DNA from: Thermodesulfobacteriota bacterium
GTDB lineage: Bacteria > Desulfobacterota > GWC2-55-46
Reading direction: 5' to 3'
NCBI GenBank assembly: GCA_030583865.1
Contig: CP129479.1
Span: 1,314,744-1,378,743, forward strand
DNA length: 64,000 nt
Each line of letters starts with the position of its first letter. Positions within the stretch are counted from its first letter, which is position 1. Made by a program: the position numbers and the translations under genes. Shown here in pieces: positions 1 to 8,226 of this stretch. The notes under the pieces are model-generated. The model worked only from the letters and a program-made list of their open reading frames with translations. It was not told the DNA's origin and searched no databases.

Positions 1-2
1 AC

Positions 3-44
3 CTGCAATATCTGACCGGCACCCTTGTCGGGGAGCGCCACTAG
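3..44 (+). CDS. 3' end of upstream gene, possibly TolC-like outer-membrane factor
   Basis: An open frame enters from the left edge and stops at TAG 42-44, reading LQYLTGTLVGERH. A TolC-family outer-membrane factor commonly precedes an adaptor/RND pair, and this short tail would fit one. Only 13 residues are visible, so the family is inferred from context. Confidence 0.3.
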   Translation: MQYLTGTLVGERH

Positions 45-123
45 CAGGGTGTTGAAGAACACCCCTTAGACAATCCGGGGAGGCTGGGGCCCTGCCCATA
101 AATTTTTTCCGGGGGTTTTCGTT

Positions 124-1269
124 ATGAGTTTCCGTTTAAGATTTTTCGTCATTACCGCGGCAATCGCGGTCTTTTCCCTGCAAGGCTGCTCAGGCAAGGA
201 GGCCCCGAAAGGCCAGGCCCCGGACGGACCGCAAAAGAAGGCCGAGGCAGTAAAGATAAGCTCCGGCATGATAGAGGCCCGGACAATCGAAAGGACGGTC
301 GAAGCCACCGGCACCCTCTCCGGGTGGGACGAAACAGTCGTATCGGCCGAGGCCCCGGGAAAGGTGGTAGAGATCAGGGCCGACCTGGGCGACCGCGTCA
401 GGAAAGGCGATATACTCGCCATCCTCGACCGGACCGAGGCCGCCCTTATCCTCGACCAGGCCAGGGCTGCCCACGAGACGAGCCTGAAGGCCCTTCTGCG
501 CGAGCAGGCAAGGCTCGAGGAGGCAAGGACCAATCACGGCAGGTACGAGGAGCTTTTCAAAAGGGAGATGGTCTCCGCCGCGCAGTACGACGATATGAGG
601 ACGCGCCTTGACGTGGCTTCCGCCCAGTTCCATCAGGCCGGGGCCGCCTCGGAGGAAGCGTCGGCGAGGCTCAGGCTTGCCGAGAAGAGGCTTGCCGACA
701 CCTCGATAAGGACGCCAATGGACGGGGAGGTCGCTAAACGCGCCATATCCGAGGGAGAGTACATAAACGACAAGGCCGAGGCATTTACGATAGTCTCCAC
801 AGGAACCCTCAAATTCAGGGGCACGGTTTCTGAGACGAGCGCCCCGATGGTAAAACCGGGCCAGACGGTAAGGGTATCCGTCGAGGCGTACAGGGACAGG
901 GCCTTTAACGGCAAGGTAACGCGAGTGAGCCCGTCGGTTGACGCGAAGACGCGCACGCTCGAGGTCGAGGCCTCTCTTCCGAACCCCGGCGGCGAGCTTA
1001 AGCCGGGCTTTTTCGCCAGGGCCATCATCTCGACCGGCAGGGAATCCGGCGTGGCTTTCGCCCCAGAGGGGGCGGTCTACTCCTTTATCGGGGTAAACAA
1101 GGTCTTCCTGGTCGAGGACGGGAAGGCTTTGGAACGGACGGTAACCATAGGAACGGAGGACAACGGGATGGTGGAGATAAAAGGGCAGGATATCGCCCCT
1201 GGCCGCAAGGTCGCCACATCGAACCTCCCGGGCCTCTTTGACGGCGCACAGGTCGAGGTAAAGGACTAG
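124..1269 (+). CDS. RND efflux periplasmic adaptor (membrane fusion protein)
   Basis: This 381-aa protein is a HlyD/AcrA-type adaptor that should bridge the inner-membrane RND pump to an outer-membrane channel. The N-terminus is a lipoprotein signal ending in a lipobox (FSLQGC, about residues 17-22), so it is probably lipid-anchored in the periplasm. A biotinyl-lipoyl half (GKVVEIRADLGDRVRKGD, about 79-97) is followed by an alpha-helical hairpin rich in Ala, Arg and Glu (about 105-190), the second lipoyl half (TPMDGEVAKRA) and a beta-barrel region (GTVSETSAPMVKPGQTV). The stop lies 3 nt before the start of the RND gene, so the two form an operon. No strong Shine-Dalgarno is visible. The substrate cannot be told from sequence. 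Confidence 0.93.
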   Translation: MSFRLRFFVITAAIAVFSLQGCSGKEAPKGQAPDGPQKKAEAVKISSGMIEARTIERTVEATGTLSGWDETVVSAEAPGKVVEIRADLGDRVRKGDILAILDRTEAALILDQARAAHETSLKALLREQARLEEARTNHGRYEELFKREMVSAAQYDDMRTRLDVASAQFHQAGAASEEASARLRLAEKRLADTSIRTPMDGEVAKRAISEGEYINDKAEAFTIVSTGTLKFRGTVSETSAPMVKPGQTVRVSVEAYRDRAFNGKVTRVSPSVDAKTRTLEVEASLPNPGGELKPGFFARAIISTGRESGVAFAPEGAVYSFIGVNKVFLVEDGKALERTVTIGTEDNGMVEIKGQDIAPGRKVATSNLPGLFDGAQVEVKD

Positions 1270-1272
1270 ACG

Positions 1273-4200
1273 ATGCGGATATACGAGATATGCATAAAAA
1301 GGCCGGTCTTCGCCACCATGCTCATATTGAGCCTGGTGGTCATGGGGCTCGCCTCTTACCGCGACCTCGGGCTCGACCTATTCCCCAAGGTCGAGCTCCC
1401 GACGGTTACTGTCACGACCAGGCTCGAAGGAGCTAGCCCCGAGGAGATAGAGAGCCAGATAACCAAGCCCATCGAGGAGGCCGTAAACACGATAAGCGGC
1501 ATGGACGAGCTCCGCTCGACGACCATAGAAGGGCAGTCTCAGGTCTTCGCGACGTTTATTCTGGAGAAGGACGTCGACACAGCGGCGAACGAGGTGAGGG
1601 ACAGGGTCTCAGGCATGCTGTCGCAGCTCCCGCCGGGGACCGAGCCGCCGGTAATAGAAAAGTTCGACCCGGATTCGGCCCCCATAATCTCGATCGTGGT
1701 ATCCGGGCAGCGTTCCGCCAGGGAGGTCACCGAGATAGCGGACAAGAGGATAAAGCGCCAGCTCGAGTCCGTAAAGAACGTCGGCGCCATAACCCTCGTA
1801 GGCGACAGGAGCCGCGAGATACAGATAGTAGTGGACCCGGACAGGCTCACGGCCTACGGCCTCTCCATATCCGAGGTGGGCGCGGCCATAAGGCGGCAGA
1901 ACGTGGAGGTGCCAGGCGGCAGGCTCACCTGGGAGTCCACCGAGCAGGGCCTCAGGACGATGGGGCGTATGGCATCGGTCGGCGATTTCGAGGACCTCAT
2001 AGTCGCCGACAGGAAGGGCGCGCCGGTCCGCATAAAGGACATCGCGCGAGTTCTCGACGCCGAAGAGGAGCCGAGGACCATTTCCAGGCTCGACGGCAAG
2101 AGCGCGGTATCGCTCCTCATACGCAAGCAGTCCGGGACAAACACCGTCGAGGTCATAGACAGGGTAAAGGAAAAGATACAGGAGATAGAGGCGGCCCTGC
2201 CGGCGGACATCGAGATGCAGGTCGTCATAGACCAGTCCAGGTTCATCAAGAAGGCCATAAGCCAGGTCGAGGAGCACCTGGTGCTCGGCGGACTGCTGGC
2301 GAGCGTCATCATACTCATATTCATCCGCAACTGGCGGGCCGCGCTCATCGCCGCCATTGCCATACCGGCCTCGCTCATATCCACCTTCACTATAATGAAG
2401 TACTTCGGGTTCACTCTAAACAACATGACCCTACTTGCATTGACGGTCTGCACCGGCATCGTGATAGACGACGCCATAATCGTGCTTGAGAACATATTCA
2501 GGCACATGGAGGAGGAAAGGAAGCCCCCCTTCCAGGCGGCGATCGAGGGCACTCGCGAGATAGTCCTCCCGGTCATGGCCACGACCCTTTCGCTTGTAGT
2601 CATATTCCTCCCCATCGCGTTCATGCAGGGGACCGTGGGGCTCTTCTGGAAGAGCTTCGGCTTGACCGCCGCCTTCGCCATCATGATTTCGCTCCTTGTG
2701 GCCCTGACCCTAACTCCCATGCTCTCGTCGAGGTTCCTCAGGGTCAACGAGGGCAAGGCCGCGTCGAGGGACTCTAAGCTCTACTCCATGATGGAGGGGG
2801 CATATTTGAGGCTCCTCGCCTGGTGCCTCGGGCACAGGGCCGTGGTCATGGTCACGGCCCTCGCCATACTCGTGTCGATCGTGCCGTTATCCAAGCTCTC
2901 CAACTTCGAGTTCCTCGCCGAGGACGACATGAGCGAGTTCGAGGTCATAGTCGAGACGCCGCCCGGCTCGTCGCTCGATAGGAGCTCCGAGATTCTCGCC
3001 GGCGTCGAGAAGAGGATCCGGGCCATACCGGAGGTCGAGCATACGTTCACGACCATCGGAGTGCGCGGGCAGTACCGGACGAACGTAACCGATTCCTCTA
3101 TCTACGTGGGCCTCAAGCCTCTCGAGGCAAGGGAGCGCAGCCAGAAGGAGCTGATGCAGGAAGCAAGGCGCGCTCTCGGCGATATCGACGGGCTCAGGGT
3201 GAGCGTCCAGAACATAAACCTCGTCTCAGGAGGCGGTTTCAGGGCAACGCCATTCAACATGGTCCTCCGTGGCCCGGAGCTCGACAAGCTCGACGAATAC
3301 TCGGGAGAGATAATCAACCGGCTCAAGGCCATTCCGGGTTTCGTGGACACGGACACGGGGCAGGCGCTCAAGCACCCGGAGCTCCAGGTGCACATAGACA
3401 GGCAGAAGGCCTCTGACCTGGGCGTGAGCGTGGAGGCGGTGGCAATGAGCCTGAGGACCATGGTCGGCGGAGAAAAGGTCTCGCTTTTCAGGGAAAAGGA
3501 CGAGCAATATAACGTGAGGCTCCGGATTGCGCCCGATAAGAGGAAGGACGCGGGTTCTATTTACTCCCTTACCGTCCCGGGCTCGGGCGGCATGCTGGTG
3601 AGCCTCGACAACGTCGCAGAACTGAGGCCCGGCTCAAGCCCCGGACAGATAGACCGTTACGCCCTTGGAAGGCAGATAACTATAATATCAAACCTCCATA
3701 ACAAGCCGCTCGGCGAGGCGGTTACGGACGTCAACAGGGTAGTGAAGGAGATGAGGATGTCGCCCGAGTACGCGACCTCCTTTCTTGGCTTTGGGAAGCT
3801 CATGGCAGAGGCCTTCAAGAACTTCATGATAGCCTTCGTCCTCAGCATAATTTTCATCTACATGGTGCTCGCGGCCCAGTTCGAGAGCTTCACGCACCCT
3901 GTGAGCATCATGTCGTCCATCTTCCTGGCCATACCGTTCGGCATCCTGAGCCTCATTATCTCCGGAAGCACGGTGAACATCTACAGCGTCATGGGCATGT
4001 TCATCCTCATAGGCGTGGTCAAGAAGAACGGCATCCTGCAGGTCGACTACACCAATACCCTCCGGTCGCGAGGCATGGCCAAGTTCGAGGCGCAGATGCA
4101 GGCCAACAAGGTAAGGCTCCGCCCCATACTCATGACGACCCTTTCCATTGTCGCGGCCATGCTGCCCGTTACATTCGGCAAAGGCGACGGCTCCGCGGCC

Positions 4201-4362
4201 CGGGCTTCGATGGCAATCGTCATAGTCGGCGGGCAGATGCTCTCGCTTATAGTCACCCTTGTCGTCGTCCCGGTCGCATACTCGGTCTTCGACGACCTGA
4301 AAATCCCGGCATTCCTCCAGGCCGCAAGGCTCCCGTGGAGGAAGAGCCCTCAGAAGGCCTGA
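1273..4362 (+). CDS. RND multidrug efflux transporter, HAE1-like
   Basis: This 1029-aa inner-membrane pump has the normal length and layout of the AcrB/MexB superfamily. TM1 (about residues 11-30) follows the typical N-terminus IYEICIKRPVFATM. The large periplasmic porter loop contains SGMDELRSTTIEGQS. TM4 carries the proton-relay aspartate pair in GIVIDDAIIVLENIF (about 399-400). A second porter loop and the C-terminal TM bundle follow, including GVVKKNGILQVDYTN. Proton-driven export through the preceding adaptor is expected. It is cotranscribed with the adaptor (3-nt gap). Whether it moves drugs, metals or lipids is not decidable here. Confidence 0.95.
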   Translation: MRIYEICIKRPVFATMLILSLVVMGLASYRDLGLDLFPKVELPTVTVTTRLEGASPEEIESQITKPIEEAVNTISGMDELRSTTIEGQSQVFATFILEKDVDTAANEVRDRVSGMLSQLPPGTEPPVIEKFDPDSAPIISIVVSGQRSAREVTEIADKRIKRQLESVKNVGAITLVGDRSREIQIVVDPDRLTAYGLSISEVGAAIRRQNVEVPGGRLTWESTEQGLRTMGRMASVGDFEDLIVADRKGAPVRIKDIARVLDAEEEPRTISRLDGKSAVSLLIRKQSGTNTVEVIDRVKEKIQEIEAALPADIEMQVVIDQSRFIKKAISQVEEHLVLGGLLASVIILIFIRNWRAALIAAIAIPASLISTFTIMKYFGFTLNNMTLLALTVCTGIVIDDAIIVLENIFRHMEEERKPPFQAAIEGTREIVLPVMATTLSLVVIFLPIAFMQGTVGLFWKSFGLTAAFAIMISLLVALTLTPMLSSRFLRVNEGKAASRDSKLYSMMEGAYLRLLAWCLGHRAVVMVTALAILVSIVPLSKLSNFEFLAEDDMSEFEVIVETPPGSSLDRSSEILAGVEKRIRAIPEVEHTFTTIGVRGQYRTNVTDSSIYVGLKPLEARERSQKELMQEARRALGDIDGLRVSVQNINLVSGGGFRATPFNMVLRGPELDKLDEYSGEIINRLKAIPGFVDTDTGQALKHPELQVHIDRQKASDLGVSVEAVAMSLRTMVGGEKVSLFREKDEQYNVRLRIAPDKRKDAGSIYSLTVPGSGGMLVSLDNVAELRPGSSPGQIDRYALGRQITIISNLHNKPLGEAVTDVNRVVKEMRMSPEYATSFLGFGKLMAEAFKNFMIAFVLSIIFIYMVLAAQFESFTHPVSIMSSIFLAIPFGILSLIISGSTVNIYSVMGMFILIGVVKKNGILQVDYTNTLRSRGMAKFEAQMQANKVRLRPILMTTLSIVAAMLPVTFGKGDGSAARASMAIVIVGGQMLSLIVTLVVVPVAYSVFDDLKIPAFLQAARLPWRKSPQKA

Positions 4363-4400
4363 TGCCGCCTTGACATCCTCCGGGCCGCGAGCGACACTCT

Positions 4401-4508
4401 ATCAGGATGTTGAAAAAGTCCTTCCGCGGCTTGCCCGGAATTAATCCGTCCAGGCCTCACAAATCGCTCGACTCGGATTGCCTGGCAGGGAGTTTTTCAA
4501 CACCTGAT
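4401..4508. repeat. Imperfect terminal inverted-repeat element (MITE-like)
   Basis: The ends of this 108-bp stretch are imperfect inverted copies. ATCAGGATGTTGAAAAAGTC at the left pairs with the reverse complement of the right end, ATCAGGTGTTGAAAAACTCC. It lies between the pump operon and the CapA-like gene and encodes nothing. A related short hairpin, GGGTGTTGAAGAACACCC, occurs at 47-64 after the first truncated gene. The layout suggests a non-autonomous mobile repeat, but a transcription-end hairpin is also possible. Confidence 0.5.
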
Positions 4509-4554
4509 ATAAGGCCGATTGAATGCGTTAATGCGGTCGCGGAGGAACGCTTCC

Positions 4555-5530
4555 ATGAAGGTCCTTTTCGTCGGGGACGTCATGCTCGGGCGGCTCGTAA
4601 ACCGTGAACTGGGAAGGAAAAGGCCCGAGTATCCCTGGGGCGACACGCTCCGTCTTCAAAAACGCGGACGCCCGCATAATAAACCTCGAATGTGTCTTAT
4701 CCGACAGGGGCGAGCCCTGGTCTGCCACACCCAAGGCCTTCCATTTCAGGTCCGATTCAAGAAATATAAGCGTCCTGAAGGCAGCAGGCATAGACGCTGT
4801 CTCGATAGCCAACAACCATTCCCTCGACTACGGGTATGAAGCGCTCTATGACATGCTCCACGCGCTGGATGCGGCAGGCATAAGGCGCGCCGGCGCGGGC
4901 AGAAACCTCGACGAGGCCGCCGCACCCGCGTTTTTCGAGGTGAAGGGGAAAAGGTGCGCCCTTATCGCGTTCACGGATAACGAGCCCGAATGGGAGGCTG
5001 GGCCCGGGAGCCCGGGGGTATATCATGTCCCGGTGGACGTTGACGACAGCCGGGCAGCGGGGCTCTTTGAAAGGGTCGGGGACGCCAGTAAAAAGGCCGA
5101 TTTCCTCGTGGTTTCTGCGCACTGGGGGCCGAACTGGGGCTACAGGCCGCGCCCGAACCACGTGCCTTTCGGCAGGAAGCTCCTGGAGAGCGGCGCCCAC
5201 GTGGTATTCGGCCACTCCTGCCATGTCTTCCAGGGCATCGAATTCCATGACGAGGGCGCGCTCTTATACAGCTCGGGAAACTTCATCGACGACTACGCGG
5301 TCGACGAGGTCGAGCGGAACGACGAATCCTTCATCTTCACCGCTGATTTCGACGGGCGCGTGAGGTCGATTGACCTCCGGCCCACCGTCATAGACGAGTT
5401 CAGCGCGCATATGGCGGACTCGCCGAGGGCGGAGCTCATTGCAGCGAAGATGAAGAACCTCTGCTCTGAGATGGGGAGCAGGGTGGAGTGGGACGAGGAG
5501 AGGGCGGCTCTCCTTGTCACACCCCGGTAG
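4555..5530 (+). pseudogene. CapA family poly-gamma-glutamate/metallophosphoesterase-like protein, frameshifted
   Basis: The protein is read in two frames. From ATG 4555, preceded by GGAGG at 4541, it reads MKVLFVGDVMLGRLVNREL through PEYPWGDTL. It then continues one base later as VFKNADARIINLECVLSD and runs to TAG 5528-5530. Dropping one C of the CC at 4650-4651 joins both halves into a normal CapA-type protein of about 325 aa. Family motifs are present: GDVMLGR, NLEC, SIANNHSLDYG, AHWGPNW and GHSCHVFQG. Such proteins are metallophosphoesterase-fold enzymes often linked to capsule or polyglutamate handling. The shift may be real inactivation or a base-call error. A downstream ATG at 4604 would give an N-terminally incomplete protein lacking the GDVMLGR motif. 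Confidence 0.8.
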
Positions 5531-5533
5531 CGC

Positions 5534-5562
5534 TTGTCTTTTCATGACGGAAATCATATAAT
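5534..5562 (+). promoter_or_regulatory. Putative sigma-70 promoter for the DUF1858 gene
   Basis: TTGTCT (5534-5539) and TATAAT (5557-5562) are separated by 17 bp and lie 55 bp before the DUF1858 start codon. The -10 is perfect; the -35 matches 4 of 6. Confidence 0.5.
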
Positions 5563-5616
5563 TATGTGTGAAAAACTCTTAAAATAAATCCGAAGTTTGA
5601 TAATAAGGAGGACTAC

Positions 5617-5835
5617 ATGCCAGAAATAACCGGCCATATGACAACCGGAGAGGTCACTACGAGATGGCCCTCGACTAAAGAGGTCTTCTCGAAACACTTC
5701 GGCACCGGCTGCTTCACCTGCCCGGCTTTCGGGAGCGAGCCCATCTCAATGGCCTGCGCAATGCACTCGACCGATGTGAATATGTTCGTATCCGAGCTCA
5801 TCGAGGCTGCAAAAAAGGACGAGGCCAAGGTATAG
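5617..5835 (+). CDS. DUF1858 domain protein (CxxC redox-type)
   Basis: This 72-aa soluble protein fits the DUF1858 family of small proteins typical of anaerobes. The frame starts at an ATG behind a strong ribosome site (AAGGAGG). The family signature is a CxxC pair in GCFTCPAF (C32 and C35) plus a third cysteine (about 47). These suggest a disulfide or metal role, possibly redox sensing. The function is not established. A sigma-70-like promoter lies upstream and a clear terminator downstream, so it is probably monocistronic. It neighbours a sigma-54 module whose activator also has clustered cysteines. Confidence 0.85.
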   Translation: MPEITGHMTTGEVTTRWPSTKEVFSKHFGTGCFTCPAFGSEPISMACAMHSTDVNMFVSELIEAAKKDEAKV

Positions 5836-5863
5836 GTCTTTTAACTATCCGAACGACCAATCC

Positions 5864-5894
5864 GGGGCGGCAATCATATGCCGCCCCTTTTTTT
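5864..5894 (+). terminator. Rho-independent terminator
   Basis: GGGGCGGCA and TGCCGCCCC form a 9-bp stem with a 6-nt loop, followed by eight T residues, just after the DUF1858 stop codon. Confidence 0.9.
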
Positions 5895-6037
5895 GTCAAG
5901 CCGTGTAAGCGGTTTTCCTCAGAATCCTCAATCGACGGTTCTGCTCCATTAACTACTGACACTTTATCTGTCAAAAAATACCCGCAAGGGGTATCTTTTT
6001 CCTTCCAAGGCAAATTCATGTTTCAAAATTAAAATAC

Positions 6038-6053
6038 GTTTCATCTATGGAAC
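6038..6053. promoter_or_regulatory. Palindromic activator site 1 (GTTTCA-N4-TGAAAC type)
   Basis: GTTTCATCTATGGAAC has one mismatch to the palindrome GTTTCA-N4-TGAAAC. It lies about 146 bp before the -24 element of the sigma-54 promoter at 6199, a normal enhancer distance. A further half site, TGTTTCA, lies at 6019-6025. Confidence 0.6.
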
Positions 6054-6105
6054 GTTCAGTTAATTACTTGATTTTATAAGCTAAAGTGCTGATGCGCTGA
6101 AATAG

Positions 6106-6121
6106 GTTTCATTTGTGAAAC
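6106..6121. promoter_or_regulatory. Palindromic activator site 2 (perfect GTTTCA-N4-TGAAAC)
   Basis: GTTTCATTTGTGAAAC is a perfect 6-bp inverted repeat with a 4-bp spacer, about 78 bp before the sigma-54 promoter. It has the same spacing as the sites at 6038 and 6629, which argues for one dimeric binding protein. The adjacent Fis-type activator (6700-8091) is the obvious candidate. Confidence 0.65.
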
Positions 6122-6198
6122 GCTTACGTATTTACTGTTTTTCCAGCCATCATTGAAAAGAGTAATTATTTTAAGGTGTTATGGGTGGAGCAGTGCTT

Positions 6199-6214
6199 TG
6201 GCACGAGTTTTGTA
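6199..6214 (+). promoter_or_regulatory. Sigma-54 (-24/-12) promoter
   Basis: TGGCACGAGTTTTGTA matches the TGGCAC-N5-TTGCA consensus except for T instead of C in the -12 GC. It lies 43 bp before the first tiny membrane-protein gene. Two palindromes stand upstream at enhancer distance, and a sigma-54 activator gene follows downstream. Confidence 0.7.
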
Positions 6215-6256
6215 TATATGAAAGAATTGACACGAACTCCAGAAAAGGAGCATGAG

Positions 6257-6358
6257 ATGAGAACCAAGTACCTTGCCCTTGATTATTCAGCCTTCGTCCT
6301 CGGACTTATCGCAATCACGCTCCTCTCACTCGAGCGCGTGGGCAGGGGGCTTTTTTAA
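6257..6358 (+). CDS. 33-aa single-pass membrane microprotein
   Basis: The frame reads MRTKYLALDYSAFVLGLIAI and then a hydrophobic stretch to LSLERVGRGLF. It has a short basic N-terminus, one predicted transmembrane helix (about residues 10-25) and a basic tail. AAAAGGAG lies just before the ATG, and the gene is about 30 bp after the predicted sigma-54 start site. An in-frame upstream ATG at 6176 would start before the promoter and is less likely. I do not recognise a family. Size and topology recall small stabilising subunits of membrane complexes, but that is only analogy. Confidence 0.6.
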   Translation: MRTKYLALDYSAFVLGLIAITLLSLERVGRGLF

Positions 6359-6404
6359 GGTTTTCAGGCGCGGTATGCGCCTCGGGTAGTTAAAGGAGGG
6401 CGAA

Positions 6405-6482
6405 ATGAAGAAGGCATTCATAGCCGATGTGATCGGCTTCACGATACTGATTGGAATAGCGATGACAATAGCGCTCAGGTAG
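6405..6482 (+). CDS. 25-aa single-pass membrane microprotein
   Basis: The frame has an excellent ribosome site (AAAGGAGG, 5 nt before the ATG) and reads MKKAFIADVIGFTILIGIAM and then TIALR. It is almost entirely one hydrophobic helix with lysines at the N-terminus and arginine at the end. It lies 46 bp after the 33-aa microprotein gene in the same direction, with no terminator between, so both are probably on one sigma-54-dependent transcript. The strong ribosome site supports translation. The function is unknown. Confidence 0.6.
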   Translation: MKKAFIADVIGFTILIGIAMTIALR

Positions 6483-6564
6483 TGTGTTGCGAGACTTTTA
6501 AAAAGAGTATACCGAACCGGGATATCCCTTCAAATTCCGCACATTTCCCGCCAAATCCTTCCAA

Positions 6565-6606
6565 CCCTGCCAGGCAATACCGGTAAGCCTGGCAGGGATT
6601 TTTTCT
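6565..6606 (+). terminator. Rho-independent terminator
   Basis: CCCTGCCAGGC and GCCTGGCAGGG form a perfect 11-bp stem with an 11-nt loop, followed by ATTTTTTCTT. It ends the microprotein transcript before the activator's own promoter. Confidence 0.9.
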
Positions 6607-6628
6607 TCTGTTTCAAAATCGTGACAAT

Positions 6629-6644
6629 GTTTCTCTCCTGAAAC
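6629..6644. promoter_or_regulatory. Palindromic site 3, upstream of the activator gene
   Basis: GTTTCTCTCCTGAAAC matches GTTTCA-N4-TGAAAC with one mismatch and ends 8 bp before the -35 of the activator's own promoter. A half site, TGAAAC, overlaps the -35 itself (6654-6659). The position suggests autoregulation. Confidence 0.6.
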
Positions 6645-6652
6645 AAAACTGA

Positions 6653-6681
6653 TTGAAACTTCTGTATCGAAATCGTATAAT
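6653..6681 (+). promoter_or_regulatory. Sigma-70 promoter of the activator gene
   Basis: TTGAAA (6653-6658) and TATAAT (6676-6681) are 17 bp apart and lie 19 bp before the ATG at 6700. The palindrome at 6629-6644 sits just upstream. Confidence 0.7.
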
Positions 6682-6699
6682 CCATTCAGGAGAAAAGGA

Positions 6700-8091
6700 A
6701 TGGAGACCGAGAAATTAAGGCTTTCCGGCAATAACGAAGCCGTCCACAAGTACATAGAGCTGAATAGCGACGCCATCCTTAACAGCATCGCCGACGGCGT
6801 GGTCGTCATAGGCCTTAATCACGAGATACTCTTCATAAACAGGGCGGCCAGGGAGATATTCGGGAAGGTCGGGCTCAAGGACTTCTCAAGGGGCGGCAAA
6901 TGCAGCGGCATGATCGGGCACACGAGCTGCGCCTTCGACTGCGTCATAAACAGGACCATTAAGACCGGCGAGCACCTCTACAACTACGAGGTGACGCTCG
7001 GCAGGGGCGACAGCAAGGTCACTCTCAGCATAAATACGGCCCTCTTGAAGGATGAGGACGGCAAGATAATAGGCGGCCTCGAGATATTCAGGGACACCTC
7101 GCTTATAAAGGAGCTCAGGGACGAGATAAAGGGCAGATACTCCTTTGAGAACATAATCGGCAAGAACTACCGGATGCACGAGGTCTACGAGCTCTTGAAA
7201 GAGGTCGCGCCGACGAGGGCGACAGTCCTCATAGAGGGCGAGACCGGCACGGGCAAGGAGCTTATTGCGAACGCCATCCACCACAACTCCCCGAGGTGCG
7301 GCGGGCCTTTCGTTAAGGTAAACTGCGCGGCCCTCTCCGAGGGCATACTCGAAAGCGAGCTCTTCGGCCACGTGAAGGGAGCGTTCACGGGCGCCATAGC
7401 CGACAAGCCCGGGCGTTTCGAGCTTGCGGACAACGGCACCATCTTCCTCGACGAGGTCGGAGACATAACCCCGCACACGCAGGTGAAGCTCCTTCGCGTT
7501 TTGCAGGAAGGGGAGTTCGAGCGGGTGGGCGGCACGAAGACCATCAAGGTGGACGTGCGGGTTGTCACCGCGACCAACAAGGACCTGAAGGCCCTCGTCG
7601 AAAAGGGCGAGTTCAGGGAGGACCTCTACTACCGCCTGAAGGTCGTGCCCGTGCGCCTTCCGGCCCTCAGGGAGCGCAAAGACGACATACCGCTCCTTGT
7701 CAAATATTTCATCGGGAAGTTCAATCGCGAGATGGGGCGGGAGACGGGCATGGAGGTCCGCCACGTCTCTCCTTCCGCGATGGAGCTGTTGATGGAGTAC
7801 GGCTATCCGGGCAATATCCGCGAGCTTGAGCACATAATCGAGCACGCGTTCGTGAGATGCCAGGGCAACACCATAAACCCCGAGCACCTGCCGAGGGACC
7901 TCCATGCGCGGGGGCTCGTTGACAAGGCCATGAGCACCGACGAGCCCATGAAGGCGCTCGAACGCGAGGTGATTATTAAGGCCCTCGACGAGACCGGCTG
8001 GAAATACAACGATTGCGCCCGGAAGCTCAAGATGAGCAGGACGACGCTCTGGAGGAGGATAAAGGAGCTGGGCATAGAAAAACCAGCTTGA
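6700..8091 (+). CDS. Sigma-54-dependent transcriptional activator, PAS-AAA+-Fis
   Basis: This 463-aa cytoplasmic activator has a PAS sensor (about residues 20-130), a sigma-54 AAA+ domain and a C-terminal Fis-type HTH. The AAA+ domain shows Walker A GETGTGKE (about 180), the sigma-54 contact loop GAFTGA (about 227-232), FLDEVGD and the ATNKDL/arginine-finger region. The HTH ends [20 protein letters not shown]. The PAS domain has clustered cysteines, C68, C77 and C81, in [14 protein letters not shown], suggesting a metal-, cluster- or thiol-based redox signal. It has its own sigma-70-like promoter and a nearby palindrome. The likely target is the sigma-54 promoter at 6199 that drives two tiny membrane proteins. 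Effector and regulon are inferred. Confidence 0.93.
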   Translation: METEKLRLSGNNEAVHKYIELNSDAILNSIADGVVVIGLNHEILFINRAAREIFGKVGLKDFSRGGKCSGMIGHTSCAFDCVINRTIKTGEHLYNYEVTLGRGDSKVTLSINTALLKDEDGKIIGGLEIFRDTSLIKELRDEIKGRYSFENIIGKNYRMHEVYELLKEVAPTRATVLIEGETGTGKELIANAIHHNSPRCGGPFVKVNCAALSEGILESELFGHVKGAFTGAIADKPGRFELADNGTIFLDEVGDITPHTQVKLLRVLQEGEFERVGGTKTIKVDVRVVTATNKDLKALVEKGEFREDLYYRLKVVPVRLPALRERKDDIPLLVKYFIGKFNREMGRETGMEVRHVSPSAMELLMEYGYPGNIRELEHIIEHAFVRCQGNTINPEHLPRDLHARGLVDKAMSTDEPMKALEREVIIKALDETGWKYNDCARKLKMSRTTLWRRIKELGIEKPA

Positions 8092-8226
8092 ACTCTTTTA
8101 GTGTGTTTTATACGCGCCGACTTCACTCCGGTTTACAGCCCCGCCCGCCATTCATTCACCGGTCACTTGACATATCGGCTCCCCGGGAAAAGAATCAACT
8201 ATGCCGGAAAACGGGAGGGCTTAATC

